Of a stretch of DNA of 64,000 nt, positions 34,831 through 47,013 are shown piece by piece (positions within the stretch are counted from its first letter, which is position 1; every line of letters starts with the position of its first letter). A program made the translations under genes and the position numbers. The stretch is from NCBI RefSeq assembly GCF_011397635.1, contig NC_064756.1:29874996-29938995 (forward strand). The letters are read 5' to 3'. Source of the DNA: Epinephelus fuscoguttatus. Taxonomy: Eukaryota; Chordata; Actinopteri; Perciformes; Serranidae. The notes beneath the pieces were generated by a model. The model worked only from the letters and a program-made list of their open reading frames with translations. It had not been told where the DNA came from and searched no databases.

Positions 34831-36940
34831 AAAGCAGGTTTTAGTATGTAATGCACTTCCACAGGAAATGCCCTCAATATAGTGCACTTACAACAGTCAG
34901 TAATGTCTGAGCCTGGTGTTAATGGGTCATGTCCAGATGGTAACTCCAGTTACATGTACACGAGTTTCATGCTTGAAGTGATCATTTTAACACAAACAGT
35001 TATATTTCCCAAACCCTAACCAAGTGCTTTTGCTTGTGGCTTAATCTAACCAGATTTTAAGCATAAAACAGCGAGATAAGAATATTTGTAGAGAGTTTCA
35101 CAAATTACAATCGAGCCACAGCCCTCTTAATGGACACCTCTATCCCACAATGCAATGCACAAAGGAAAAGGAGGAGCTAATAGCAGGTGGAAAACATAGG
35201 CACAAAATTCTACATCCATGAACTATTTGTTGATGGGGATGAAACAGTTTGAGGGACACGTCAGAGGACAGAATGACTAGTGAAGTTTTTGGAGACACAT
35301 TTAGTCTCTTTGTTATGATTAATTGGCTGGAGCATTCTGAAGTCACAGTTTGTCTTCGCATGGCACATAAAGTGCATCATTTTCTGTCAGTCGATCGAAA
35401 AATGTTGAGTCTGTTGATTTCTTGCACACTAACTGTAAAATCAATAAAGCCCACTATGAAGCGTGGACCGTCGAATGTCCTGTCTGTATTATGGAATTGG
35501 GATGCAGCTTGAATTTGTTTTTATTATCCATTGATGCATAGTACGTTTGGGCTTTCTTACCTCTGTTTCAGAGAGGTGTTTATTCAACTTTATAGTCATT
35601 GTGGGGACTGTAGCTTGTGGTGCTGTTTTATGCACTTTGACTGTTTATTCCTTCAACAAAAACATACATAAGTTGCACACAGCCTTGTATACAGCATGAA
35701 TACACAGTGGTGGCATGTTTACAGCCACCCATGCCCTAAATCCCTTTGTCTCCTGTGCATTCAGATGCTAAGTTATTGTGCTGCAGTGTGTGTCCATGTA
35801 TCTCTGAAGCCAGATTTATGCACTCTGTTTTTGCCGGGTGTCAATCACAATTTACATAGGTCGGCCCATGGAGAAACTAATCACATTTATAATTATTCCT
35901 ATAGCCTAATTATGCATATGGCATTTGTTTAATGGAGATTTATTTTGAGTAATGAATGTGTAGTCTTGTGGAACATTGCTTTTCCTCTCTGTGTGGAGGA
36001 GACTCGCGCCTCCTCTGCCGGGCTCTTCAATCTAATCACCAATCTCAGGCTAGATAAAAGGAGCCGGTGCAAGCTCTGTCTTCAACCTGGTATCAAGGTC
36101 TGAGAGAGATGATGGGAATCCCTGTAGGGCACAGCCTTCTCTGGCTGATTCAGATTGCAAGAATACGCCTCTTTGAACAAGGATTCTCATATCCTTTGCA
36201 GCCTCTATTTCAACACTGCTTACCCGTTACGATATCTGCCGCCTTTTTTGTGTGTTTTGCCCACTTCTGCAGAGATCTGTGCTTCTTGGTAATCGGGGAC
36301 GACACCTATGTGTGCTGAGCTTTGGTCAGGACCACAGCAAATCAAACACAGCCACAGGATGTGTGTGAAGGCACAGAGTTGGATGAACTACAGAGAAAAG
36401 CCGAAAGAGAGGATGATACTTTTTTATGCTACCACTGTAGGGAGTATTATAAGAAAACAATTCCTGCTTCCACAGCACTCTAAAACCCCAAAATAATATG
36501 AGACGCATTAAAAAACATGGAAAGACAGGTGATAGAGAATAAACAACAGACAATACAGATGCAAGGCACAAATGTTGCTACAATCTCCCACCCTGAGCTT
36601 TTCATTTGAGGATTAAGCGGTCTAATCTCAAAATGTTCAGTAATTCATTCTCTCCCAAATAACACAGTGATTGCTTTGCCACTGGGAGCAGCCAGCAGCC
36701 CACTGGTGTCTGGATAATCATTTCTCCAGTGGTCCTCCAGCGATTCCTGCAGCTCAGGGGCGGTTAAGTAGCAGTTCAGTGCACACACCAATCTGAGAGG
36801 AATCACTGTCTTTACCGACTCTGCTGACCTGCAGCAAGCAGCATGTGAGGATGCATGACAATAGCAACCTAAACCACGAACAAAACACATCATGATCTTG
36901 TTTTTTAGAATGGGGAGATTTTCATTGCACTCAGTAAGAG
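34831..36940. other. Non-coding sequence, no recognised element
   Basis: No credible ORF. The block around 35980-36065 (GGAGGAGACTCGCGCC, CAATCTAATCACCAATCTC) is less repetitive in texture than its surroundings and may be a conserved non-coding element. That is inference only. Confidence 0.4.
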
Positions 36941-37735
36941 CATGACATTAGTAATTACCAGTAAGAGAAAGAAGTATTTAACTTCTTTACTTGCACGATG
37001 GCATCAATACCAGCGTGTAAAAATGCTCAATTAGGGGTCAAAGTCCTGCATTCAAAAACTCACCACGCAAAAGTACATAACTGGGATGTGCTACAATACA
37101 AGAATTTTAAAGGGAAATTATTAATGTAGTGACTACAACACAGAAGGCCACCATGCTTGTTTCCACAACACGGTCAAAAACTGTTTGCTTCCCCATTCCA
37201 CACCTGATGCTCATTACCTGGAGACCACCTATATGCACTTCACATGAATCCATCTATTAATATGATCTCGAAAATGTCATTTGTATGCATATTCATTGGG
37301 GTAAAAAAAAAAAAAAAAAAAAAAAAAGATTCTTGAAAAGTGGAAAACTCCTATCAGCAACATGCACTTAAATTATCAAAACTAAAAATACTTTTAAAAT
37401 GCCCTCTGTGGATGATATATAACAGAGTATTGATACTGATGCGTTAATATGTAACTTTATATACTATCCTGTAGTTTAATCTATAACAGTATCACTGTAT
37501 TTTATAATCTGATGATATGTTTAATATTTAAAACCATAATCGCCAAAGTAACTGCAGGTGTCAAATAACTGTAGTGAAGTAAAAAATAAAAACAGAATAA
37601 TGTAAAATAAAATAAATAATAAAATAAAATAGAAAATGGAGTTGAAGATAAAAGTATCAAAAATGGAAATACTCAAAGTACAAGTATCTCAACACTGTAC
37701 TTATGTACAGTACTTAAATGAATGGTCATTTCCAG
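36941..37735. mobile_element. Interspersed 'ACTTAAGTAC' element, copy 3 (rearranged)
   Basis: It contains GAAGTATTTAACTTCTTTAC, GTCCTGCATTCAAAAACTCA, TAACTGTAGTGAAGTAAAAA and CAAGTATCTCAACACTGTAC, which parallel phrases in copies at 3310-3745 and 21171-21680. A 25-nt poly(A) run lies inside at 37303-37327. The ends are not clear. Confidence 0.55.
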
Positions 37736-38071
37736 TGTATATTTTTATCAGTGTCTGATGGGTGTCCAACGATACATCAGTCTGGAGTGGTATATTTATT
37801 CAATAATCAACATTACTAATGCAAATTGAAAACATCACTACATATTGCCATTTTTAAGATACACCTTTATTTTGAAATTCCCATGGCACATTTGGGTCAC
37901 TGTTGCAGACCAGGCACACCTACTTTCTAAACATTCAGACAGTGCTAGTGGTCTAGCGCCAGGCAGATATTGGTTAGCAGCCAAGGAAAACACAATGAGG
38001 TTATTTACTGGTATCTTCCCATATTAATTACAGGCCCCTGAACTGAATCAAATTAAAATTGTATCGTGGCA

Positions 38072-38118
38072 GATAAATATTGTATCGTTGATAAAATATC
38101 AACGATACAATATTTATC
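38072..38118. repeat. Perfect 22-bp inverted repeat (hairpin) next to a SINE
   Basis: The left arm 38072-38093 (GATAAATATTGTATCGTTG..) and the right arm 38097-38118 are exact inverse complements over 22 bp, separated by AAA. The right arm runs directly into the first bases of the SINE at 38118. The surrounding sequence 37760-38070 resembles a degraded element with TATCG phrases, so the palindrome may be a duplicated, inverted transposon end. Confidence 0.85.
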
Positions 38119-38457
38119 GGCACGGTGGTGTGGTGGTTAGCACTGTCGCCTCATAGTTCCTGGTTCAATCCCAGGAGGGAGCCCTTCTGTGTGGAGTTTG
38201 CATGTTCTCCCCGTGTCAGTGTGGGTTTTTTCCAGGTACTCCGGCTTCCTCCCACAGTCCAAAGACATGCAGGTTAATTGGTGACTCTCAATTGTCCGTA
38301 GGTGCGAATGGTTGTCTGTCTCTATGTGTCAGCCCTGTGATAATCTGGCGACCTGTCCAGGGTGTATCCTGCCTTTTGCCCATGTCAGCTTGGATAGGCT
38401 CCAGCCCCTCTGCGACTCTCAAGAGGATAAGCGGTTACAAAAATGGATGGATGGATG
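38118..38457 (+). mobile_element. tRNA-derived SINE with L2-type ATGG tail
   Basis: The head CGGCACGGTGGTGTGG carries a polymerase III box A (TGGTGGTTAGC, 38131-38141) and box B (GGTTCAATCCC, 38162-38172). The body contains GTGTGGAGTTTGCATGTTCT, CCAAAGACATGCAGGTTAAT and CCTGTCCAGGGTGTATCCTG. The 3' end is AAGCGGTTACAAAAATGG followed by ATGG repeats, like the tails of fish L2-mobilised SINEs. It is nearly full length at about 340 bp. Clear target-site duplications are not visible. Confidence 0.85.
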
Positions 38458-39500
38458 ATAACATATCGTATTGTTGTGAAACATGTGTTTTATAGTGTCT
38501 ACCCCACCTCCTTATTTATTTAACCCTTTCACAGGAGTTACATAGTGCTATACAGAAGGACGAAAAGAGAAATATGTAATGAAAGAGACATAAAAGTCAT
38601 CCATAAAAACTACATCAAAATGTACAGACCGTAAAAGCTGATAATGCAGTCATAAGGAAATGGAGAAAACACCAAAGCAAACACGGGAATATAAAGACAC
38701 TTGATTATTTTGTGTGAGGTGGCTCCAACACCCCAAGCAACAACAACAAAAGTGCAATCACCTTAAATACCTAGTTACCTACTTTTCATGAGGAGGTGCT
38801 AATTTCAGCTTGCAGCGAAACCAGATGCTCTTTGTAAACTTTGACTGTGAACTATTTATTTATTTGTAGATTTGGTTTATTAGATATTTGTTGTTGGATT
38901 CTTCAGAGGGATAAGAGAGAGATGCATTGTGGGGGAAAAATATGTCTGTTTGACAAATATTCCATCGATCCTCCCACCAGTTACCTCCAAATTAATCTTT
39001 TTAGAGTTTGTCATAGGCCTCTTTGCAGGAAATGCATGAATGGAAATGCAGCCAAGATCTCAATATGAATCACTGACAAGCACTTTTGTTCTATGACAAA
39101 TCTACGTTTCTGGCGCACCTTGGCCCCCTCTCTCCCACCTCCAATCAGTCATCTCTATTAAAATTTGTCAAATTCCATAATAGAGTAATTGCAATGAAGA
39201 ATAGCGACTGTCATCCTGGAAATGAATGGTCTTTATATTTGGTGCAAAACCATGTCAGTGGAATCTTTAATCATTAAACTTGAGATGAGAGACAGCAACC
39301 AATTCATATTCATACACGGTGATGCTGGGGTTTGTCAGGCTGTAATGTTCAATGATTGGAGTTAGTGGGAAAATGACATGTCTCATTATACGTAAGGATG
39401 AAACATCCCAACAGCTAGTTACAGAGGTTGTTATCGTTTTAAATGTTTTCTCATTTCCGGATAGTCAAATAATGAACCGTCTCGCATTAATCTTTTGAGC
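38458..39500. other. Non-coding sequence, no recognised element
   Basis: No exon-like ORF or known repeat was recognised. The texture is AT-rich and apparently single-copy. Confidence 0.4.
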
Positions 39501-40440
39501 TGTGTGCTTATTTGCTTTTTTGTTTGAGAGTTAGATGAGAAGATTAATACCACGCTCATGTCGGCACACTTTATGTGAAGCTACAGCAAGAAGCCGACTG
39601 TTAGCTTAGCAAAAAGACTGGAAACAGAGGGAAACAGCTCACCTGGCTCTGACTGACGGTACCAAATACTGTATTTCTGCCTTCCAGCACCTCATTAATA
39701 CACTGTATGTTTTTTAATCTTTTCCAAAAACAACATTGGATTTTACAGGGAAGTCACTGCACCTAGCCAAGTACATAATAACCTGGGTATTTTGTACAAA
39801 TGAAACAAGTCACATATAACTTGTTAATTAGTGAGCTTTCAACTGGGTTTCTCATAGACACCAGGATGTTGATACCTTTGGTGGAGGTTTATTTATAGTG
39901 CTATAGCACCACTGCAACAGCAGATGGATGTATCATACCTGGTCAGACCATATCCTTCGTTACTTTGTAATATAGAATAATTATTTGTTACATCACTGAC
40001 TATTCCAAGTTGCCATTTATAGGTTTTTTCATTCACTGTGAAGAGACGACATGCGAACTAGAGAACTGTGTCAGCATGGACAGCTCATGTTCGCATGTCG
40101 TATCTCTGTAGCAGCTTCAGCCACAGAGGTACAACATGGGAGATACAGAGATAGCACTCTGTATCCCCAGAGCCTGCACACATAGCCACTGCAGGTACAG
40201 TGTCGCCTCTTAATGCATAATTGTTAAGCTTTATAGGATTTTGTCACCTTGGGACTGAGCCAGGCTAACTGTTTCCTCCCATTTCCAGTCATTAAGCTAA
40301 GCTAAGCTAAGCTAAGCTAAGATGAGCTAAGATAAGCTAAGCTAACTGCCTGCTGACTGTAGCTTTATATTAAAGTGACAAATAGGAGAGTGGTATCAAT
40401 CTTCTCATCTGTTTCTTGGCAGTAAAGCAAAAAGGTGTGT
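39501..40440. mobile_element. Long-inverted-repeat element (TTAGCTTAGC family), about 940 bp
   Basis: The left arm 39501-39657 contains GATGAGAAGATTAATACCAC, GAAGCTACAGCAAGAAGCC, TTAGCTTAGC and GACTGGAAACAGAGGGAAAC. It is matched in inverse order by the right arm 40252-40440 (CTGTTTCCTCCCATTTCCAG, TAAGCTAAGC, TGACTGTAGCTTTATATT, GGTATCAATCTTCTCATC). No ORF lies between the arms. Related single arms or fragments occur at about 49950-50520 and 57226-57870. The family is abundant in percomorph fish, as I recall. Confidence 0.7.
40294..40345 (+). repeat. (AAGCT)n pentanucleotide repeat
   Basis: About six perfect AAGCT units followed by variant units (AAGATGAGCT, AAGATAAGCT), inside the right arm of the 39501-40440 element. 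The opposite arm has only one to two units, so the repeat expanded after insertion. Confidence 0.85.
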
Positions 40441-42340
40441 TTCCTAAAATAAAATAAATAAAGGCATAAATCCATTGACCCTCTGTGGCTGCAGCATTGG
40501 TGCAGTCAAACCAAGCGTACGCCGATATTTAACAGTTTGTCTTACAGGTGTAGAGATTAAGAGTGAGAATAATTTACTTGCAGACGAGACTCTCTAAGAA
40601 GACAACAACTTCCAACCTGGTCTCCTGCGAGCCTCTCCACAGACCCCAGCAATCTGACGGCCTGAACCCTCCCAAGGCATACTGCTGCAAATTGCATCGT
40701 TACTTTGCAAATTTGTTCAAGCAATCAACTCAATCTCACTTGGGGTACCAATCTGACAACAGGAATGATTAGAATCCTGGGCGGCTCGCCGCTTGTCACT
40801 TGGGACCGAGATGAGAACAGAATTACAATGAAGCCTGAAATTGCGTGCTATTGTTACCTCCCTGTGTTCCTGTCCTCTTTCTCCATCCACCCCTTTTCCA
40901 CATGCCCACGTCTGTCTCCTCTATTCTATCCTTCGGAGATGTGGTAACAAGGTGTGACTGCTGGCGACAAAGCCAAAGGGCAATTGTCTAGGATGGGGGA
41001 CTAGAAATAGCTCCCGTCCCATCTTTTATTACAAAGCGGACCTGCCATCACTAGAGTGTAAAAACCCCTGATTTGGGACATGAAATATGCAAAATTTGTG
41101 TGGAAATGCGATGGAGGACTAGAGTGGATAGTCTTTAATGTGGTAGTGCTAGACAGGAAGTGCTTTAAAATAGGAATGAATACTTCATCTTAGCGTATTT
41201 TTGCAAGGAGCTTGGGCAAGAGAAGCAGCGTAGTCTGGTTCCCTTTAGGTTTGGACAAAATACATTAAAATGACCTCAGGAATTGTGGCGAAATGCAAAG
41301 GGCAGAGGCAGGCGGCTCAACTTGCTTTATATTTATCAGTTTCTCCTCACATGTTGCCTTCGAGAGGAGGGTTGAGGGGGGGGGAATGAAATGACCTGAC
41401 GGGAGCTGAGGGGAGGAGAAGCAGGCTGTTGATTCTCATTTCACCGTTCCCATCTCCCAGCAGGATTGTCTGAGACATAGATAAATACTGCCAGCACTGC
41501 GATTTATAAGCTGTGCAGCAGACACAATTTCACCCATTACCTGACTGACTCAAAAGTCCAACACGCTTGAGTCCCCCTGCATACAGAGTGCCGTGATTTC
41601 AGCCGCTTTTGCCATTCTTCTGGCCTCCCTTTGCCTTTCCTCTAACTCTTTCTTGTCAACACCGCTGGGGGACAAGGCAGCTCTCAAACCCTGAATACTT
41701 ATTTCCTCAGACACTAACAGTGATGTGCTTTGTGTAAAAATTAGTATGTTTATCATTTGTTGCCAGTCTGGCCGAGTCTTCCGTCTGCGGTGACTGTGTG
41801 TGTTTACTCTCAGGGCTATACTTACTGTAATTATAGTATTTGTGTGACTTTGATTATCCAATCAATGCCAAAGGGTCTGAAAGTTGGCCTACAAACATAT
41901 ACACTGTAACATTAGCAGAAAAATTCTAACTTTCCAGTCTTCAAAGAGAGATAGTGACTGAGACTCACATTTTAAGTCAAATTCTATGTAATCAGGAGGC
42001 AATCTGGCCACATTTTACAAATAAGCATTGTAGGGAGATAGAGAGGGATTCAAACTGAAATTTAGCAGCTTATTTAGCAATTTAAATTATTTGAATTTTA
42101 ATTCAACAGCATTCAGGCTGAAAACAATCTCATCCTTGAACAATTTCTCTGCCTAGCAGCAATTCTTTCTCGCAACTTTTTATTTTCATTTTCTCGTCAT
42201 AGTTGAGTTAAGGGGCCTCAACTACAAATAACATATTTTCTTACTCCTAGTGCTACCTCATCGTGCTCATAGTTTTATCTAGTTTTATCTTTTATATGTT
42301 GTGAAATCAGCCCAAATTCCAAAGCCCAATTAGTCTGAAA
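40441..42340. other. Non-coding sequence, no recognised element
   Basis: No splice-flanked ORF and no clear repeat family was found. A short G-run (GGGGGGGG) occurs near 41377. Confidence 0.4.
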
Positions 42341-43780
42341 AATGTCTTACTGGACCGAAAGTCCATTTCTCCAACAGGCCGTTATCCCAAGAACAAAGGC
42401 TTGTTGCTCCGAAGTCCTGTTTCTCAGAAAAATACCCTTTCCCTGCAGTTAGTTTCCGTTTCCCAGCAACATTTGAGACACTGATCCCAGGTGTTTTTAC
42501 CTACTTTTCCTGTTTTTCCTGCGAGGTTTGTGCCACCAAATATGGGCTGTATAGGGCTGTAGTCTCCTGGTCAACTAGTCGATTATTTGGTCGCTATACT
42601 CTCGTCCGACCAAATTCTCATTGGTCGAATAATTGCCGTGTTACTTTCATAAGGAGAGAAGAGCTACATTAACAGTGGGGGGACAGGCTAAGTTACCTGT
42701 GAAAATGGTGGTGTTTTCAAAAAACCCCGTTGTTGACAGAAAGTTGAACTCGCCCACCCTCACGCTCAGCATTGCTGTGACGCAGACCTCCTGTCTGTGT
42801 CTGTAAGCTGACACCATTTCCCTCAGTGGAAATTAAGGTTGTATTTACTTGTATTTCACAGATAAGAAACAATAAATTGTGAAGACAGTAAAGCCTCCAC
42901 TAAAATAGAATTTTAAGTCTTGTGTGTGATCTATCCTTCAGGGATTTATACTTCGGGATTTATCCTGGCTTCATATGAGCAGAGGAAATCTCCGCTCGTC
43001 GCTAGGCTAATGTATACCATGTAAAATGCCATAGGCTGGCACTAATATGCTTAGCATGTTATATTTGCTTGGAAAACGTGTTTACTTTAAGACAGTTGTT
43101 TTGTCGCTGAATGTTGTGAGTTGTAATGGAGCCGAATTATGTGCCGTTACTAAAAGATCACTAGACACTAGACTAATTTATACAATGTAAAATGCCATAG
43201 ACTTGTGCTAATAATGTTAGCATGTTGTATTGGTGGGGGAAATATGTCCAGATAAAGACAAGTGTTTGTCTGTCAGTTCTGCGATTTATAGTGAAGCCAG
43301 TTTGCGTACTTGTGTTTGAAAGTGTCTCTGTTAAGCCCTATTTAATGCGTGTTTTGAATCAACTATATAAATAAAGTTTGATTTGAACTAAACTTTACAG
43401 AACACAGTCCTCCACCGCCGACTAGTGTTTTGGAGGTGTAACTGCAGAGTGACACAGACACACCACTGCAGAAGTAAAAATAATGTGCAGATTTTTTTCC
43501 CCCCCATGACTAATCGATTAGTTGAAGATTATGTGCGACTTTAGTCGACCAAGATTTTATTTGGTTGACTACAGCCCTAGTTGTATGAGCCAAAACATGA
43601 TCTTTTTCTCATCATAACCAAGTGGTGTTTGTGCCTAAACCAAACCACACATTAACCACAGAGTTGTTGAAACATAAAGGTATTTGCTACATAATAACAT
43701 ATAAATCTTACATATGATGGTTTACAGAAATGTACAATGCTAACATTTATTCTGGCGATTGGGTTGACGATTCCTGTCTC
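42341..43780. mobile_element. Interspersed repeat 'Y', copy 1, split by a hAT-like insertion
   Basis: The left part (to 42552) has CAGGCCGTTATCCCAAG-type sequence and CAGTTAGTTTCCG. The right part (43579-43780) reads GAGCCAAAACATGATCTTTT, CCAAGTGGTGTTTGTGCC, CACATTAACCACAG and GCGATTGGGTTG. The right part is closely matched by 62005-62215. The two parts are interrupted at 42553-43578 by another element. No protein is encoded. Confidence 0.55.
42553..43578. mobile_element. Non-autonomous hAT-like element, 1,026 bp, nested in repeat 'Y'
   Basis: The left end AGGGCTGTAGTCTCCTGG and the right end GGTTGACTACAGCCCT are inverted repeats (shared AGGGCTGTAGTC). Subterminal GGTCAACTAGTCGATTA faces the inverse of CTAATCGATTAG and TTAGTCGACC. 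The flanking 8-mers GGCTGTAT and AGTTGTAT match at 6 of 8 positions, consistent with an 8-bp hAT target duplication. There is no transposase ORF. Flanks on both sides belong to one older repeat, which proves nesting. Confidence 0.7.
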
Positions 43781-44445
43781 TGAGATATATTTTACTGACC
43801 TTATCGAATTAATGTGAATGACATTTTTATTTTGTTCTTTTTATAGTTTGGGTGAACTGGCCCTTTAATATAGACATTATGCCACGTTCCTCTTCTGCCT
43901 TTGGTCAACCATCTCACCATAGACAATATAAGGTGTGATTATCTCTAGCTTCTATATATCACACTCCTCTCTTAATCTCTAAATGCTTCTAAGTTTTATT
44001 TTTAAGTGTGTTTATTCAGTCTGAATAGATTGGTCGTGATGGGTCATGGTTGACTCATCACATGCTCAAATGCACGTATTTCTATTTAAAATCACTGAAG
44101 AGAGAGAAAAAATGACAACCTGTGACTGTGACAAAAGCAAAGCCTGATATGTAATTTTTCTATGCCCTTGACCTCCGCTGTTGGCCACAAACTATTAAAA
44201 ACACATCAGTAACCCAGACTGTTACACTTGGTGACATGTTCCTTTATGACGGTGAACATGGGCTCTGTCGTTTACACCATCCTGCTGCTGTGTTTCACTA
44301 GCGAACCAAATGTGTAATCATCCGCAGCTGAAAATAGTCCCGTGTAAGGTCTTTTTTCTCCTGCTTTAGTAATGTTTGCTAAAAACCAAAGCGGTCAGCC
44401 ACATTAAAAAATTACAGAGCTTTTTTTTTTTTTTTTTAAATGAAA

Positions 44446-44484
<39 letters not shown>

Positions 44485-46423
44485 TTTCAAACATTTACAT
44501 TTTCAGTTGGAGTGATGGTGCTGCAACTGTCAGGGTAGCAAAGGTGAAAAGTGTTGAGAAACAGACTAATACATTTTAGAGTTTGGCCTTTCAGTGGGAT
44601 CTGTTGACAATACAAAAGATTAACCCGAGCTTTACCCTTTGGGCAGTGATTGCTTCTAATAATGGTTGTACATTTGAACCAAAGACAACAGGGAACCAGT
44701 GACTTCTGTAGATATGCATGTTGGCTCCCATCCATCCAGTGTAGCAGTAACAGAGACCACTTGAATACAAGTTTTATTGTTGCTCGGATGAAATACTGGA
44801 GCGAAAATAAACATTATCAATCATTTACATCCTTTAACTGTGATAATGGATGACTGTTACATCATATTAAATATGTAAAAAGGATTTAGAGATGCTGTTT
44901 GAAATCTCTGGTACTAAAAGCAGCAAACAGGCTCTTTTCTGAACTTGAGGCTATTTTGTTTCCAGTGGTATTAAATACCACAGGCTTTCCTCCCCATTCT
45001 CATTCAAAGTCAAATTACTCCTTCAAGGCCTGCCAGTAATATGGGTTAATTGTTCTGGATGGCTGGATCACTTCCAAGCAGTTCATCCAATTTCCATTTA
45101 AATTGAGCTATTGGAGCGTGACATGGGCGACGCTTGGCTCGGCACTGTTGCAGACAGGCGACACCGGCGCACCGCTGGCTGGGATGCAGAGAAACCTGTT
45201 TACAGGTCATACCGGAGACTCTCAAGTGGCTGGCGACAAATGAAATGCAAGCGCACACCTTGCTGTTTCCCTCAATAGGGGCTTTAAAAGGTAGCGCAGA
45301 AGAATGTCTCATATAGTCAAACTGGTGGAGTGTATATACATTGCTTCATTGTCAGTCTCCTGTCGGCTGTGGCTCCGATTGTGACCTGACAGTCGGAACA
45401 ATAGAGGAGGACATGGTGCTCCTGATTTCTTTCTTTACCTTCTGCTCTCTGGTGATTCATTGCCTTTCGAATAGGAGCTGCACTCCTCCTCCTCTGTTTA
45501 GCTCTTAAAATCATCATTTTGGTACCAATATGCTATTTTTTTGTTGCTGCCCCTGCAGGATTCATGTCACAACATTTCTCATAGTATTGGACAGATTCAC
45601 TGTCACAAGCACACCCCACTGTTTTTAATCTTAGCTGCCTTTGGTTTCCCTCTCTCCCATAACATGTGGACTCTAATGAGCCCCGATTATTTCCTCCCAC
45701 TGCTATTGTCATACACATCTTTGTTTTGTTTTTTTACTCCAGGTATAAAATGAAGGGGGTGCATTTCATTTCATCAAGGTGAATGAATCATCTTTCATCA
45801 TGCACACCATGTTGATGATTCCTACCATTAAAAACAAACTTTCTGCAGAATAAAAGAGGCAGTATTCATCAAATACACCACAAGACTCCTGTTATTTCAC
45901 TTTTTGTCCTCTTCTGAACTTGACTTTAAACACTCCTCCCTCTGATTGCACATTTATAAGAGACGTATGGTGTCTCAAATCACAAAAGTTAACCCTCCAT
46001 GTTCAGACGTTTTACCACTACACATTTTGTGGATAGAGAGAGAAAAAAGATGAGCAGTAGAGGGTGGTAATGCAGCATTTAACCAAATGGAATCTGCAGT
46101 TAAACAACACAAGAAAAAGAGGAAGTAATAAGTGGTGTGCCATAGAAGAGCTCTCTTTTTCCAAACTAAGGTAGACTCCTAACAGAGAACAGTGGAAGAA
46201 GTGGGACTAAATGCATGTAATAATGTCTTTCTCAGCTGTAACAACTAGGTGATAATCTGCTGTTGTATGACAACAAAGAGGAAACACCAACTCCCCTTTA
46301 AGGCCCACCAAACTGACATTAAAGAACTAGAAGTGATGAAGGCTGACTGTTGCGTCACCTGTGTCTTGGCTGAGAAGTTGCAATTGAACACATCTCAAAG
46401 ACTACAACCAACGGCTTACTAGC
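43781..46423. other. Non-coding sequence with a TA microsatellite
   Basis: No coding exon was recognised. It contains a poly(T) run (44421-44437) and a TA repeat (44448-44480). The remainder has no recognised element. Confidence 0.45.
44448..44480. repeat. (TA)n microsatellite
   Basis: About 16 uninterrupted TA units, 10 nt after a 17-nt T run. Confidence 0.97.
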
Positions 46424-47013
46424 CAACACATTCTCACTCTGACCTCGTCACATATTGACGTTTTGGTCATGGACTTTCCACGTCCACATACGACATGCAG
46501 GGTACCCTGGGTGCTTTGGTTGTTGATGTTCTGGGACACTGTGTCAAGTTCTCTCCTTTCGAGATACACTTCAGTTTTCACAGGAAATATAATGTTTGCA
46601 TCTAGTCTCTTTCAAAATGAATGCACTACATTGGTACAACACTGCAAATTGACTTTTTTTTCCCTTCAACAACACAAACACACGGCGGGTTTAGGCAACA
46701 AAAGCCCTTGGTTAGATTTAGGACAAAAGAATAGGGTTTGGCTTTATAATCTTACGGGACGTGAACACCACTCTTTCAGGTGAATGTCGGTGTTTGTTGG
46801 ACCCATCCACCACATATCCCACCCACCCCACTTGGACTTTTGCTGCCTTAACTTTCGTCCTTGTCCTGCCACATGTCCCCCTGATGCCACCAGGCACCGA
46901 TAAACTATAATGGCAATAGGCCGTGTATCCTGTTGACGTTGTAGTAGGTTTCTGACACTGCGAGTCCCTGCCCAAGCGCCGGATTTCGACGACTTGGGAG
47001 TGAGACCGGGCTC
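46424..47013 (+). mobile_element. Interspersed element 'X', copy 1
   Basis: The copy starts CAACACATTCTCACTCTGAC and ends GACTTGGGAGTGAGACC, giving loosely inverted ends (TCTCACTC / GAGTGAGA). The interior has GTCATGGACTTTCCACGTCC, GGGTACCCTGGGTGCTTTGG, GGCTTTATAATCTTACGGGA and CTTTTGCTGCCTTAACTTTC. A copy in opposite orientation lies at 49994-50453. It encodes no protein. Confidence 0.65.

Noticed and set aside
38131..38172. tRNA gene-like box A and box B
   Set aside because: The sequence is the head of a SINE; the downstream body and ATGG tail rule out a functional tRNA gene.
46463..46975. ORFs of 85-106 codons
   Set aside because: They lie in interspersed element X and differ from its other copy by frame-disrupting changes.
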